From Clavaria fumosa (lineage: Eukaryota; Basidiomycota; Agaricomycetes; Agaricales; Clavariaceae), in the NCBI GenBank assembly GCA_951802425.1, contig OX637798.1, positions 124,001 through 188,000 of the forward strand: 64,000 nt of DNA, read 5' to 3'. The position numbers and the translations under genes are program-made. Below the pieces are notes generated by a model. That model did no database searches and was not told where the DNA came from. It saw only the letters and a list, made by a program, of their open reading frames with translations. Positions 1 through 10,977 of the stretch are shown here, one piece after another (the stretch's first letter is position 1; each line of letters opens with the position of its first letter).

Positions 1-2503
1 CAGGACCAAGGTCTTGACAGTGAAATGGAAGTTGAGGATAATGATGAGGATGGCAAGGGGGAGGCTGAAATGGAGGATGAGGATGGTGAAGATGAGGTCT
101 ATCACAAAGGGGAGAGTGAAAAGGAGAGTCAAGGGGACAGTCAAGAGGAGAGTGGAGAGGAGGGGGAGGTTGAGGTTGAGGTTGAGGAGCCTTCACAGTC
201 CAGGAAACCACAAACCCACCACCAGTCTAAAAATGAGCAGCAGCATCTGAAAAAAGGAATGGCTAAACACAAGGGGACAAAGCAATACCCTATATATGTT
301 GACTTGGAGGGTGATGTAAGTACTTTTCTGAATTGCTTTCTCTTTACATTAACAATTTTTAGCATTATACACGCAACACCCTTCTGGACAATGTGGATGA
401 TGAGGTCAAGGTGTGTGTTCATTAATAGCTCTTTTTACCTCTGATATATCGAGTTATCCATAGTTGTCTGATGAGGAGATCATCTTCCAAGCTTATCTAC
501 CATGCCGTGATGCACTGCCCATTGAGGTGCACTTCCAAACTGCTGAAAATGCAGTAAGTACATCTATATTTGAAATATTATTAGATGCTAATGGACATTA
601 CAAAGACTGAGATTGAGTATCCAATTATAAGAAAGCTCCAACAGAGTATTGAGGCTAGATACATTGATGGCCACCCACCCCATCATCACATATCTGCTTG
701 GGAGCAGGGATATGATCACAAATGTCCTCCCCCCTCCAGCATCTTTGTCTGTAACTTTGAGGAGTTCAACAGGCTATCAGCACAGGAGATCCAGCAAATA
801 TTCCACCATCGGCATATCTTGGTGCTCAAAGTACCATTACATGATGAGGGATTCACTCTGAACACCCTCAAAATGTATGCAAATGTTCACAGAACAGTGG
901 ACATGGTTGGTAAGTGGATTGTTCCTTATTTGAACCAAGATTCTTACCATTGAGTGCAGATATGAGCCTCCCAATGACAGGAAAAGGACTACGTCACAGC
1001 CAGGGGACACTTGTGGACTTTTATGCACAAAGCCAAGTTACTGGGATGGGTCGGATCCTCAATGTGTTGGATCTCCCTCTGGGTATTGAATATCGGCAAG
1101 CTTTACCATATCAGTATGTAGCTGATTCCTTGCTTGCTTTCTAAGCTGAAAAATAATACTCTAGTCACCTGTACTCTCATGGAGTGGCATGGCAACAAAC
1201 AAGGGGACTGCCTGGTTTTACACAGGACAACCCCCCCACAGATCACCTTATATGGGCCACAGCAGCCATGAAAAATGCAACAACTGCATTTCATATTGAT
1301 GGTAAGGGATTTGGGACAATTGTGGATAGCATTACAGGCACAAAGTATTGGGTGGTTGGCAGACAGAAAAGGGATTGCATGACACAGGGGCAAGATGGTG
1401 ACATGGCATCTATGTATGGGGTTGAGTGGACAAGAGATGGTGGTGTCCCACCTTGCTTTGAATATGAAGCTGTGGTTCTCCAGGCTGGGACAGTCTTGTG
1501 AGTCATGTCTCCATTTAGTAAGATTTGTTTTCACATCCTTTCTCTCAGCTTCATGAGACCAAACACACCTCACTTAGTTGTGACAGTTGAGAACTCAGTA
1601 ACCCTGGGCCGCCACATGTTCACCACAACCACCATTCGTGACACCTGCTGGGCACATATCCACTCTGGGATGTTGCTCTACAACATTACCAACACACTTC
1701 AGTATGAAGCTGACATCTTCCTTCGACGAATGCTGGCAATGGCCATTGTAGAGTATACGGAATTAAAGGGTGAGTTTCTATTTGCTTTGCTTTCAAGTCT
1801 CATCTTTTTCTTTTTGCCAGGACAAAACCAGTCTCTCACAACTTCAGCACACTCATTCAATGTCCTGACCATGACTGGTTTGTTGGATGTTGTCACCCTG
1901 GCCAATGTATTGGAGCTTAGTGTGGTCTATGACCCCCGAGCATATACTGCAGAAGGGATTCCTGAACTGGAAGCAGCCCAAAGAGCTAAGTTGGTCCAGA
2001 CCTGGAGTAACTTCCAAGATGACTTCTGCAAGAGATACCGACTGAAGACAGGGGACAAGTATCAGAGTCCTAGGGGAATAATCTTCAATCTCACACTGTT
2101 GAAATTGGCTCTGGGACTCTGCAAGTACAAGGAACTGCACCCAAAGGCCAATCCATCTTTCAAGTTGTTGGCCTTCCAGAACAAAATGATGGAGCATTTT
2201 AGAAAGCATCGGCCTGATCTGTTGACACCACTGACTAATCACATGAAGAGTGGTGTCTCAGACATTCCATATGATGTCAAAACTTTTGACTGGACAGGTG
2301 GTGAATTCTCTGTAGTCCCATTGAGTGAATGTCCCCCAGCTGATGAAGACCAGTCAGTTGGTGAGTTGTTTCATTGTTGGTTTCCCATTCCCTTTGAATT
2401 ATTTATTTATTTTAACCTAGGCCCTGCAGGTCTCAAACGTGCCCTCAATCGTGCCATGCATGATGTCTATGTTGAGGTGGTGAAGCGGCCAAGGAGAAGT
2501 TGA
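1..2503 (+). CDS. JmjC-domain protein, copy 1 (5' end outside window)
   Basis: Multi-exon gene whose first exon is cut by the window start. The visible protein runs from an acidic Glu/Asp-rich stretch (1-315), through short exons (363-410, 464-553, 585-909, 960-1113), into a JmjC core. In that core FHIDGKGFG gives the His-x-Asp iron ligands, GTKYWVV the 2-oxoglutarate-binding region, and MRPNTPHLVV the distal His (about 1280-1600). Introns are 45-60 bases with GT..AG ends, for example 316-362, 411-463, 554-584 and 910-959, and frames join cleanly to a stop at 2503, so this copy looks functional over what is visible. JmjC proteins are Fe(II)/2-oxoglutarate dioxygenases, often histone demethylases; the substrate here is unknown. 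A close paralogue lies inverted at 54224-56893. Seen: motifs, splice sites and paralogy. Inferred: enzymatic activity. Confidence 0.8.
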
Positions 2504-2879
2504 TTTGGTTCTTTGTTCGTACTGATACCACTTCTAACAAGCCATTTGGAGCCCCTCCCCTTCCCCTATTTTGCTTTACATGTTGACCCCCATGTCATTT
2601 AATTATCTGGTTACAAAATGCCCAGATCACTTGGTATTGAACCCATTCAGTCACAGACATGGTGCAGATATAGCTGTTCTTTTATGTGGGAAAGTGTGCT
2701 GTTCTTTTACATGCCAGTTAGCAGTCCTGTACAAATCAATTATATAATACAGTACACTTTTTCTTAATGCATACTGTTACATTTGTTACATTAGATAATC
2801 TGCCTTCATCATAAAGGCTTAGGGCAAGCCCTCAGCAAACTGGTAATGATAACAGTAACAAATATCAAGTACTAAGTCA
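2504..2879. other. JmjC 3' flank, no gene seen
   Basis: AT-rich sequence without a convincing ORF. Roughly 2600-2657 aligns with the reverse complement of 54052-54140, including the shared string TATTGAACCCATTCAG, so the JmjC duplication extends about 150 bases beyond the stop codon and similarity then stops. Nothing else is recognised. Confidence 0.5.
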
Positions 2880-3260
2880 GTGTTGGTGTCATGCAGCAGA
2901 GTAGTTAGCAGAGCAGAGATATATAGATAAGAGTCCAATGTCAGATGAATGGAAAAGAGATAGCATAAGCAGAAACTTATGGGACTATGGCCTCAATGTA
3001 TGTGTTGTGCTGCCACATATATACATGTCCCTATTTGTCAGACAGAAACAACACCAAAGAAGAAGATCAAAAACAGAAGTCAAACTCCAAATTCTGTTGG
3101 AGTCTGCCAGAGTTACTCAGAGTTGGTTGGATGACATGGAGAATGTCAAGGACAATGAGGATGAAAGCTCAGGGATGTTTGGAGCCAAGAGATGTTAATA
3201 TTTGAACTGGAGAACAGGGAAATACAGGTAGGATCTTATACTGTAAGGACAGGAGTATAG
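2880..3260 (-). repeat. Decayed LTR related to the LTR at 28745-29201
   Basis: Read on the minus strand, this segment aligns over about 300 bases with the F-family LTR at 28745-29201. Shared pieces include a block around ACAAATAGGGACATGTATAT and a block around GAGCTTTCATCCTCATTGTC. Short ORFs here have equally good antisense counterparts in the other LTR, so they are LTR sequence, not genes. Exact ends and target duplication are not visible. Confidence 0.55.
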
Positions 3261-3264
3261 GAGT

Positions 3265-3589
3265 ACTTCAAACATAGTATATATCAACTTACTAGGAGAG
3301 TTTCACCACATGTGCCTGTGCAATTTTCTTGGAACAAAGAAACAACAACAAAAGATGATTCCCATGGGTCATGGGCATCCTCCCATTGGTGGACAGAATG
3401 AGGGGATGAGGGGAGAAGGTTCTAGAACAAAGTATGAAAGGTCTGAAGGACAGTGGAATGGAGTCCAAGGAAGGTGCAGAGCAGAGCGTGTGGAGTTACA
3501 GAGGAGTGGATCAGAGATGGCTGGAGTTGGTATGGAGTCTGGAGTCCAGAGCAGGGATTGTGCTTATGTGATCAGATGGGGTTGTAACA
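3265..3589 (-). repeat. Candidate 3' LTR of family-B element
   Basis: On the plus strand the block ends TTGTAACA at 3589 and is followed by TATCCCCCTCTTAGG, which on the minus strand is a purine-rich tract directly before TGTTACAA. That is the expected polypurine-tract/3'-LTR junction for the minus-strand family-B remnant to its right. The left end is uncertain, and no second LTR of this copy is present for comparison. Confidence 0.4.
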
Positions 3590-3680
3590 GTATCCCCCTC
3601 TTAGGGTCAAACCCCTGAGACCCTCTAGCCAAAGTCCACATGAACACATGTCTCCCATAATGAGTTAGTCTTGGAGTTTC

Positions 3681-4430
3681 GTGGCATGTCAAGCAGAGTC
3701 TGAAAATATTTTGGGGCTCAAAAGGCCATGTGCATCACACTCCTTTTTTCTTTTCTTCCTTAACCCACTACCACCATCACTAGCCCCTAGCATGGGCAAA
3801 ACTCTTTCTAAATTTTTTCACAACATGTCATCTTTCCCAATGACACCTGGAGTGGGGCCCAGCCACCCCTCCCAACCTCATCCACATCCTGTGGTCATTG
3901 TCCCTGCGCAGTTGTGTGCAGAGGACGAGGACCCTGAAATCGTGGCCCTTGCGAAGCAGCTGAAGGTGCTCTGAGAGAAGAAGGTGCAGGAAGAAGAGGA
4001 GTGGCAGAAGTGGGAGGAGGATGAGTGGAAGAAGAGGGAGGAAGTAGATCAGATGCAGCAGGAGGAGATGGAGTGGGCAAAGGCAGTGGAGGCAGAGCTG
4101 CGTGCGGAGGAGATGATCACTGGACTGCACATGTCCAAGTGGAGGGCAGGACACTTCATGTCTTGCCTGTGTGGGGGTGAAGCAGAAGTGTGTGGGTGGA
4201 GAGGCAGAGGGGCTGGAGAAGGAGAAGGAGAAGGAGAAGGAGAAGGAGAAGGAGAAGGAGAAGGAGAAGGAGAAGGAGAAGGAGAAGGAGAAGGAGAAGG
4301 AGAAGGAGAAGGAGAAGGAGAAGGAGAAGGAGAAGGAGAAGGAGAAGGAGAGGTGGGAGCGGAGTCCAGGCTCCTTGAGCCCGGAGGTTTTTTACAAATG
4401 TCACCCAGCTTGCCCCCCCTCTGCCTAAAA
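3681..4430 (+). pseudogene. Antisense coiled-coil / zinc-cluster gene of family-B element, decayed
   Basis: Homologue of the reverse-strand gene at 21285-22206. It starts around MGKTLSKFFHNMSSFPMTPG, continues through HPVVIVPAQLCAEDEDPEIV, hits a TGA at 3972, then gives a Glu/Lys/Trp-rich coiled coil (EEEEWQKWEEDEWKKREEV). A frame change follows, leading to CTCPSGGQDTSCLACVGVKQKC, which keeps the third to sixth Cys of a Zn(II)2Cys6 cluster; the first two are missing. The C-terminal part is expanded by a Glu-Lys hexanucleotide repeat. It lies on the strand opposite to the adjacent pol remnant (4431-4883), so it is antisense to its element, as in families A and B elsewhere in the window. Confidence 0.6.
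4215..4351 (+). repeat. (GGAGAA)n hexanucleotide microsatellite, about 23 copies
   Basis: Uninterrupted GGAGAA repeats. In the frame matching the zinc-cluster gene it encodes Glu-Lys repeats; other frames give Gly-Glu or poly-Arg, and the reverse strand gives Leu-rich shadows. The related copy at 21285-21998 has a non-repetitive Glu-rich coiled coil here, so the repeat probably expanded within an already acidic/basic coding tract. Confidence 0.95.
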
Positions 4431-4883
4431 ATTAAACTTAAAATTATTTTACATACTTATTTATCTTCTTATAAAATTTTCTTTTATTCTTTGAGCTTGA
4501 GTGAAAGTAAGTGGAGTGAAAGGAAAATAAGTAAAGCAAAATGGACTAAGTGAAGAAGAAGAATCAGAGTCAGACTTGAGAAAAACAAAAGTTTCAGAGT
4601 TTTTCAGAGAAGAAGAAGTAAGATTTTTTTTTTGAGTTTCATACAAAATGGAGCAAGGAGACAGAGAGACAAGTGACAGAGAGACAGATTTTTTTTTTGT
4701 TTCAGAGAAGGGGTGGAGTGATATAGAAAGGAAATGTACATAAGTAGAAAAATATATAAGAATTTCAGGGTATCAGAGTAAGCAGAGTAAGGTTTAAAGG
4801 GAGTTGAGAGGTCTGGCTTGTTCAGATAAGTGTGATGGAAGTCTGACACAGCCTTGGAGGCATGTATAAGTTCTGTAGCTGGT
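4431..4883 (-). pseudogene. Family-B gypsy pol 3' end and spacer, cut by element C
   Basis: On the minus strand, 4850-4720 reads ATELIHASKAVSDFHHTYLN, matching the chromodomain-tail region of the family-B pol at about 20890-20960. The downstream spacer (4440-4720), with T/A tracts and GACAGAGAGACA repeats, aligns with the reverse complement of 21000-21250. This is therefore the 3' end of a minus-strand family-B pol, separated from its 5' part by insertion of the family-C LTR at 4884. No intact reading frame remains. Confidence 0.6.
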
Positions 4884-6222
4884 TGTCAGGACCCATTCAT
4901 TTTTCCCTTACCCAAGCTGACTTTACAAACACCTATGAACCTCCTGACAACCCTCTACAACCTCGCAAGCTCCTCTACACACTTCTGGAAGCCTCCCCAA
5001 CCTCCCCCATGTTCACACAACACTCGCGACCACCATGCCATACTCGCGACACCTCTCTCTGCCTCACCCATGTGTATACTTTGCCTGGGCCCACCACCTC
5101 AATGCGTGACATGCTGTTGCACATCTTCTTCAGCTGGCATGTGACTTGCCGCTCAGCACTCTCGGCGCTACCACTACCAGCACCAATACATTATCAGCAT
5201 TACGACTGTTACCCACATTACCAGCGTTACCCATGTGACCTCCCGCCCAAGGTCACCTGCATCACTACCGTCACCCACATGACCACTCTTATGACCTTGT
5301 GACCTTAACACTCAAACGCGCCACTGACGGTCAGCTGCATATACCCTTCAAATTATGTTCTCCTTCCTCTCCTCAGTTGTCTATAACTATGTTACATATG
5401 ATCTGAGAATCCCCTGTAGTTATAGTTACATATATGATTATTTAACCAGGTCACAACCTTACCTATGCTTTCTTAACCCCTTGCGACCTTAGTAGAACAT
5501 GCGCCTAGTCACTTTACAACTAAACATACCCCATACTACTATAGTCTTGTCACTTGGTGACCTCTGTACTTTTCCTCTTTTGTTATACTCTTCTCTATGC
5601 ACTTATATAAGTCTCACATGTACTTCTCATACTGTAGACTTGATATTGACGCACTTTGGTTTAAGCTTGAGGCTATTACACCCTTTGAGCTTGGAACCAC
5701 CATGATTGATAGGTCTTGTCTCACCTTGACAACACCAAGATCACTCTGCTTCTTTCTAAATTCATCCTCTGCATTCATACAACTTGCACGCTCTAAGTAT
5801 TTCCTTTCTTTTGTCTTGGTACTGATTCTTCGAACCCCATAGGTTCTCTCATTGGTTGGCAAAGTCATTGCCTTCACCAACACATCTCTCGACACCATCA
5901 CAACTACCCATGACTCTTTCAACATTGTCTATTTCTCCTTCTACACTTTGTTGGTCGACTTCGTGACCTTCTCAGCATTATCTGTTTCTCTCAACTTGTC
6001 CTTTTCCTTCTTTACACTTTGTCTACTGACTTCGTGACCTTCCCAGCGATGTCCTCCTGTCTCCCTATTTGTCTATTTCCATTCTTACACCTTTCAGACA
6101 TCCCCACAACCTTCCAGGACCAAGACTGTGCTCAACAGTTGATTGGTCTTAGCAAGTTTCCAGGATTGGTCACCAACAAGTCAACCTTCAACGTTACTTA
6201 CAAGACAGGACAGGCCCTAACA
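4884..6222 (+). repeat. Family-C LTR (5')
   Basis: Begins TGTCAGGACCCATTC and ends GGCCCTAACA, with TG..CA boundaries matched by the LTR copy that starts at 32658 and ends at 44014. Rich in ACGTGAC/CATGTGAC-like motifs in its first half. Short ORFs inside are not genes. A TATA box at 5602 and a putative transcript start at 5636 place R in the middle of the LTR. Confidence 0.85.
5602..5647 (+). promoter_or_regulatory. LTR TATA box and putative self-primer (transcript 5' end)
   Basis: TATATAAG at 5602 lies about 30 bp upstream of AGACTTGATATT (5636-5647). That 12-mer is the exact reverse complement of bases 6224-6235, immediately 3' of the LTR. In Tf1-type elements the first bases of the transcript fold back on the primer-binding site. 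The spacing to the TATA box supports 5636 as the start. The same TATA/12-mer arrangement is present in the LTR at about 43290-43340. Confidence 0.6.
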
Positions 6223-6235
6223 TAATATCAAGTCT
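6223..6235 (+). promoter_or_regulatory. Predicted self-priming primer-binding site, family C
   Basis: TAATATCAAGTCT directly abuts the LTR end at 6222. Its last 12 bases are complementary to AGACTTGATATT within the LTR downstream of the TATA box. There is no TGG start as expected for a tRNA-primed site. Assignment as self-priming is inference from this complementarity. Confidence 0.55.
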
Positions 6236-6396
6236 CCCCCTCACCCCACCACTCAACACCCAGAACCATTTATTATGTCCACCAGTCACACTCCTCCCCA
6301 ACCTATCACTCATCACTTTCAGACCCGCACAGGCAGCCGTGCGATTACTCCAATGGCCTTGGAGGCTACCTGTGAGCCGCCTACCACTGTTCAAGA

Positions 6397-8119
6397 GTGA
6401 CCGGCATCCATCGTTCAATCACAACCCAAGGAAACCACCCAAATCACCCCAGCCAAGCTTCATCCCTGTGTGAAGAAGCCAAGTCCCTTGTAGAGCAGCA
6501 TGGCTACCTGCACTTTGACTGTCCTTGCCACCGTACTTACCAAATCCTTAATAATACTCACTGCCAGTACGAAGCAGGAACCCTTGACAAAGAACTGGCG
6601 TATCTCATAGAGACCACAAATCTTTATGAGCCTTTGGTATGATTGATGGACAGATTCTGTGCTAACCCACAGAACCAACTATACAAGAGTCAGCATCAGT
6701 ACCCAGGAACCACTGACTGTGGAGTCCCCACTCCCCCTGACCTGGATACCCCCTCGCGACCTCCGAGATCAGTTCATCCTGCCAGAGGACCCTGGGATAT
6801 GGCCCCACTTTTCCAGGTTGTGGCCCAATCTCTGCAGAACTTTGCAAATCCTGCTGTGCCTGATGAATGACCTGCCATTGTCTCCAGAATCCCTGGGTAC
6901 ACCACCCCTCATAGCAGCTGGCCCACTTGGACACAACCAGCCACTACTCTGAGCAGGGCGCTCCCTCGTAACCCTATAGGGACCGAAGCAATGCTTCAAC
7001 CTGCCCCCTGCCTCGAGATACCGGTCTAACCCTTCCATATTCCTCAACTGGAAGCATGACCAGTACCTCCGATGGAGATGCAACCAGCATCTTGCCCCCT
7101 GTCTCAGGCTGAAGCCCTGCAGGCCCCTCCAGTCCCCCCTATGCCTCCACACCTCACTACCATGCTTCAAGATGAGGCACCTGGTACCCACCATCACCAC
7201 TACTATTACCAGGCCCCTCCTTCCAAAAGACCATCAGCTTAAAACACTTCTGCCTGAGAATCTAAGCTTGACACTAGGCACCCCAAGCCATTCAATGGTT
7301 GCAACCAGTGTAAATGGAAACCCTTTGTCATGGAATGCCTAATGACTTTCTTTGTGAAACCCATAACCTTTCAAGGGGATCATGAGAAGGTCACATTTGC
7401 AGCCTCTTACCTCATGGGCACCATGCAGAGCCACTACACCTCCCTCCTTCAATTCAATCCCAAACACCCAGCCTTACACTCGTGGGAAGGGTTCATCTGT
7501 GAGTTTGGAGGGATGTTTGGAGTGGTTAACACACAGATCGAGGTGGACCAGAACCTCCATATGTTGCAGATGGGCAAAAACGAATGGTTCTCGAACCATA
7601 TTATATGCTTCGAGTCCTTCGCCTTTGAGTCCAACTGGAATTCTGCTGCTCTGCAATCGGAACTCTATCGTTCACTGTCCATGTGCATCAAAGAGGCTAT
7701 GAAGGTCATTCTGTGACCTACAATGTATCAGGAACTTCAAGATTTGGCAATGCAAATCAATCAGAGGCACTGGGAGTATGAGAGCGAGACCCACCGAACC
7801 CAATTTTCGCGCCAACCCTCCTGCTCCTCATCCCCCTGCTCAACAAGGCAGAAATCGCCCCCTTCCTCAACAAGGTGGAAATCACAACTTCGTGAACATG
7901 TCGCGACCTTATCCAGCTGCTGGCAACAATCCTCCGATGCCCAGACCAGCCACAGAAAACCCCATGACCACATTGCGACCTGCTAATCCACCCTGCCAGC
8001 CGAATCCAAATCCACCTTACATTCCCCTCAGTGATGAGGAACAAGAACAACAATGTCAGGGAAATTTGTGTTTGAGATGTGGGAAGCCCGGACATTACAG
8101 CACAGCATGCCCCGATTGA
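6397..8119 (+). pseudogene. Family-C gag, frameshifted
   Basis: Open segments in shifting frames: N-terminal pieces at 6397-6642 and 6643-6870, a capsid-like piece at 7330-7716 (GDHEKVTFAASYLMGTMQSH), and a Pro/Asn-rich linker plus nucleocapsid knuckle at 7778-8119. The knuckle reads CLRCGKPGHYSTAC, a canonical C-x2-C-x4-H-x4-C. Stops at 7252 and 7716 and several frame changes show it is inactive. An acidic tail follows to about 8270. Gag is the structural protein of retrotransposon particles. Confidence 0.7.
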
Positions 8120-8352
8120 CAAGTAGCCGGACAAGCAGTGTTTACGCTTGAGGAAGGAGAGGAAGACTTCCAGGAAGCATATGAAGTTGAGGAAGAAGTA
8201 GAAGAGGATGTTGATGATCTGCATGAAGAGTTAAACGAGGAAGTGACTCAGGAGCTTCCGGGGGAACTCTGAGTCACGATGAACCAACCCCCATACCCAC
8301 ATGGGCTGCGACTAGTTCCTCCTCTTCTCAGTTTCTTTGCAACTTTTCTAAT

Positions 8353-9032
8353 ATGCCTATTGCTTCCCAGTCCTCCCAATCCTTTCTCATAAAAATGCAA
8401 ATCCCAGATTTTGGCTCGATTCCTCTCAATACTCTTGTTGACTGTGGCACATCAATGAATTTTATCGATTTTACTCTTGCAAACACCCATCTGAACCTCC
8501 TAATGCCACTCCCACAACCCCTACCTCTTCAATATTTTGACAGAAGTTCCTCCAGCTCCAATATCACCCACTACATCCTCGCTAATACAAAATTCCCTGA
8601 CGATACCATCCAATCCATCAAGTTCCTCATCACCAAGACCCATCCTCTCACTCCCGTCATTCTAGGGCTTGACTGGCTGCGAACCTGGAACCCCAAGATT
8701 GACTGGACTAACCTCTCCTTTAGTTTTGGACAGACTGCCTGCTCCGCAACTATCCCTCTCACCCTTCTGGATGCGAAACCCCCAAGTAAACCTCTTCCTG
8801 ACCTCATGAACTCAACACCGAAATCTCCTAAACCCCTGCAAGTTCAATTGGTCAAGGCCACCATGCTTCGTCAATTGGAACAACAAGGAGAATTTATAGG
8901 TCTCCTCCATTTTCAGCCTGCGAACAACCCCTATGATGATGAATCAATACTCGTGAGTTCTGCAACCACCCAAACTTCTCCCCCAAACCCCAAAGAAATA
9001 GTTCTACAGGAGTACCACAATTTTATGGACAT
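8353..9032 (+). pseudogene. Family-C aspartic protease region of pol, truncated
   Basis: The open frame includes LNTLVDCGTSMNFIDF (Asp-Cys-Gly-Thr protease active site, about residues 27-42 of the visible ORF) and VILGLDWLRTWNPKIDWT, the conserved ILGxxWL..NPxIDW block after the protease. The frame runs toward the reverse transcriptase but ends where LTR sequence of element A' begins at 9033, so the last residues of the apparent ORF (9033-9168) are LTR-encoded. Confidence 0.75.
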
Positions 9033-10819
9033 TGTAGTAGGCTGTACTGGTGTTGGCTGCAAATGGGTGTTCATGGCCAGGTTCTTCAGGGGGTCTTGTT
9101 ACACATCAGAGACACTAGACAGAACCTTGGAGGATGTAGAGGCTGAGTGTAAAATGTTCAGAGAATGAAAATATATGTTATCCGAAGTATCCAGTATCAG
9201 ATCCGGTGGAGTCCGATGTTCAGATCGAAAGTTCGAGGGGCCGGCAATGATGAAGGCCAGTGGATCAATGGGTATGACGAGGGGTGAGCCTGCTAAAGAT
9301 CACAGCACAATGTGGGCATTCAAAAAGCTGGATTTCCATAGAGTCTGGTACATACTTATGTACATTTTTCTAAGTACAGCAAATCTGATCCTACGAAAAT
9401 CTCTGGAAGCTACAGAAGGCAATGCAATATCATGTACAAGGTCATATAGGGGCCATAATTCATAAATGAGTCATGCGGTGTAGTAGGCTGTACTGGTGTT
9501 GGCTGCAAACAAGTGTTCATGGCCTGGTTCTTCAGGGGGTCTTGTTACACGACGTAGACACTAGACAGAACCTTGGAGGAAGTAGAGACTGAGTATAAAA
9601 TGTTCAGAGAATGAAAATATATGTTATCCAAAGTATCCGGTATCGGATCCAGTGGAGTCCGATGTTCGGATCGAAGGTTCAAGGGGCCGGCAACGACAAA
9701 GGCTAGTGGATCAATGGGTATGACGAAGGGTGAGCCTGCTAAAGATCCCAGTGCAATATGGGCGTCTAGAAAGCTGGATTTCCATAGAGTCTGGTACATA
9801 CTTATGTACAATTTTTCTAAGTACAGCAAATCCGATCCTACAGAAATCTCTGGAAGCTACAGAAGGCAATGCGGTATTGTGCACAGGGTCATATAAGGGC
9901 CATAATTCATAAGTGAGTCGGAGGGATGAAATGTCCGATAACTAGCATATGTCTGGACCACTCATAAAATGAAGGAAAGTGTGGCTGGTACAGCAAAGGG
10001 GTACTAGGAACAATGGGCAAAGCACTGCAAAGGGTTGAAATGTTTAAATGATTGGATGGTTGAAAGGGATCACAATATGAAATTTACAGCATGGTATGTG
10101 AAATAAAGGAAGGGGAATGAAATAGTGAGTATGTCGAGTGCTGACCATGTTGGAGTGATGAAATAGAGAGGTGTGGGCGGTGTGTATGACCTGCGGGCTG
10201 TGATCATCATGGCAGACTGGAGACCGGAGAGTCCGATATTGGATGTTTATCAGATGTCCCGGATGTTATCAGACAGTATCGGATCGTTATCGGTCGCTGT
10301 TGCCTTTGATGCCTAAATATCCAGATAGTCAGTATCTGTGATGTTTCCTTGTCTAAACCGCATATCATCCTTACAGCGGTTTGGAGGAATCAAATGTCCG
10401 ATGACCAGCACATGTCTGGACCGCTCGTAAAATGAAGGAAAGCATAGCTGGTACAGCAAAGGGGTACTAGGAACAATGGGCAAGATACTGCAAAGGGTTT
10501 GAAATGTTTAAACTAGTGGACACTTGAAAGGGAGCACAATATGAAATTTACAGCATGGTATATGAAATAAAGGATGGGGAATGGAACAGCAAGTATGTCG
10601 AGCACTGACCATGCTGGAGTGATGAAATAGAAGGGTGTAGACAGTGCGTGTGACCTGCAGGCTGTGATCATCATGGGGGACTGGAGACCGGAGAGTCTGA
10701 TATCAGACATTTATCGGACGTCCCAGACGCTATCGGTCGCTGTTGCCTTTGATGCGAAAAATATCTGGATAGTCGGTATCTGTGATGCTTCCTTGTTTAA
10801 ACTGTATATTATCCTTCCA
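9033..10819 (-). repeat. A' 3' LTR, interrupted by a solo LTR
   Basis: Outer LTR comprises 9033-9478 and 10380-10819, from TGTAGTAGGC to ATCCTTCCA (ancestral end probably TTACA), and is followed by TTCTCCTGGGGGC, the same polypurine-type junction as in the intact element. It is split by another LTR of the family at 9479-10375 flanked by GCGG on both sides. Confidence 0.75.
9479..10375 (-). mobile_element. Solo LTR of family A nested in A' LTR
   Basis: 897 bp, TGTAGTAGGC to ATCCTTACA, flanked by the perfect 4-bp duplication GCGG (9475-9478 and 10376-10379). It produces an apparent tandem duplication of LTR head and tail. No internal element sequence is present, so it is a solo LTR left by LTR-LTR recombination. 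Confidence 0.8.
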
Positions 10820-10977
10820 TTCTCCTGGGGGCTGAAAATGCAACCGTCCTCGATTGCAACCAAACAAAGCCAAATAATCGTTTATTGATTGTGAAGTATG
10901 TGTTGTGTGGGCGCGCATGGGTCCAAACAGGCTCTTGTGCTTTCTCCATCAACAGCAATATGTCAACTTATTCAACA

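Larger units (their letters stand above)
4884..9032 (+). mobile_element. Family-C Ty3/gypsy element, truncated at 3' end by A' insertion
   Basis: Consists of a 1,339-bp 5' LTR, a self-complementary primer site, a degraded gag with CCHC knuckle, and a protease region. The pol frame is cut at 9033 where an old family-A LTR begins. No reverse transcriptase of this copy is seen. A second LTR of the family is at 32658-33120 plus 42985-44014. Target duplications cannot be checked because the right end is lost. Confidence 0.75.

Noticed and set aside
4156..4404. Poly-Leu and poly-Arg ORFs
   Set aside because: Frame shadows of the GGAGAA microsatellite.
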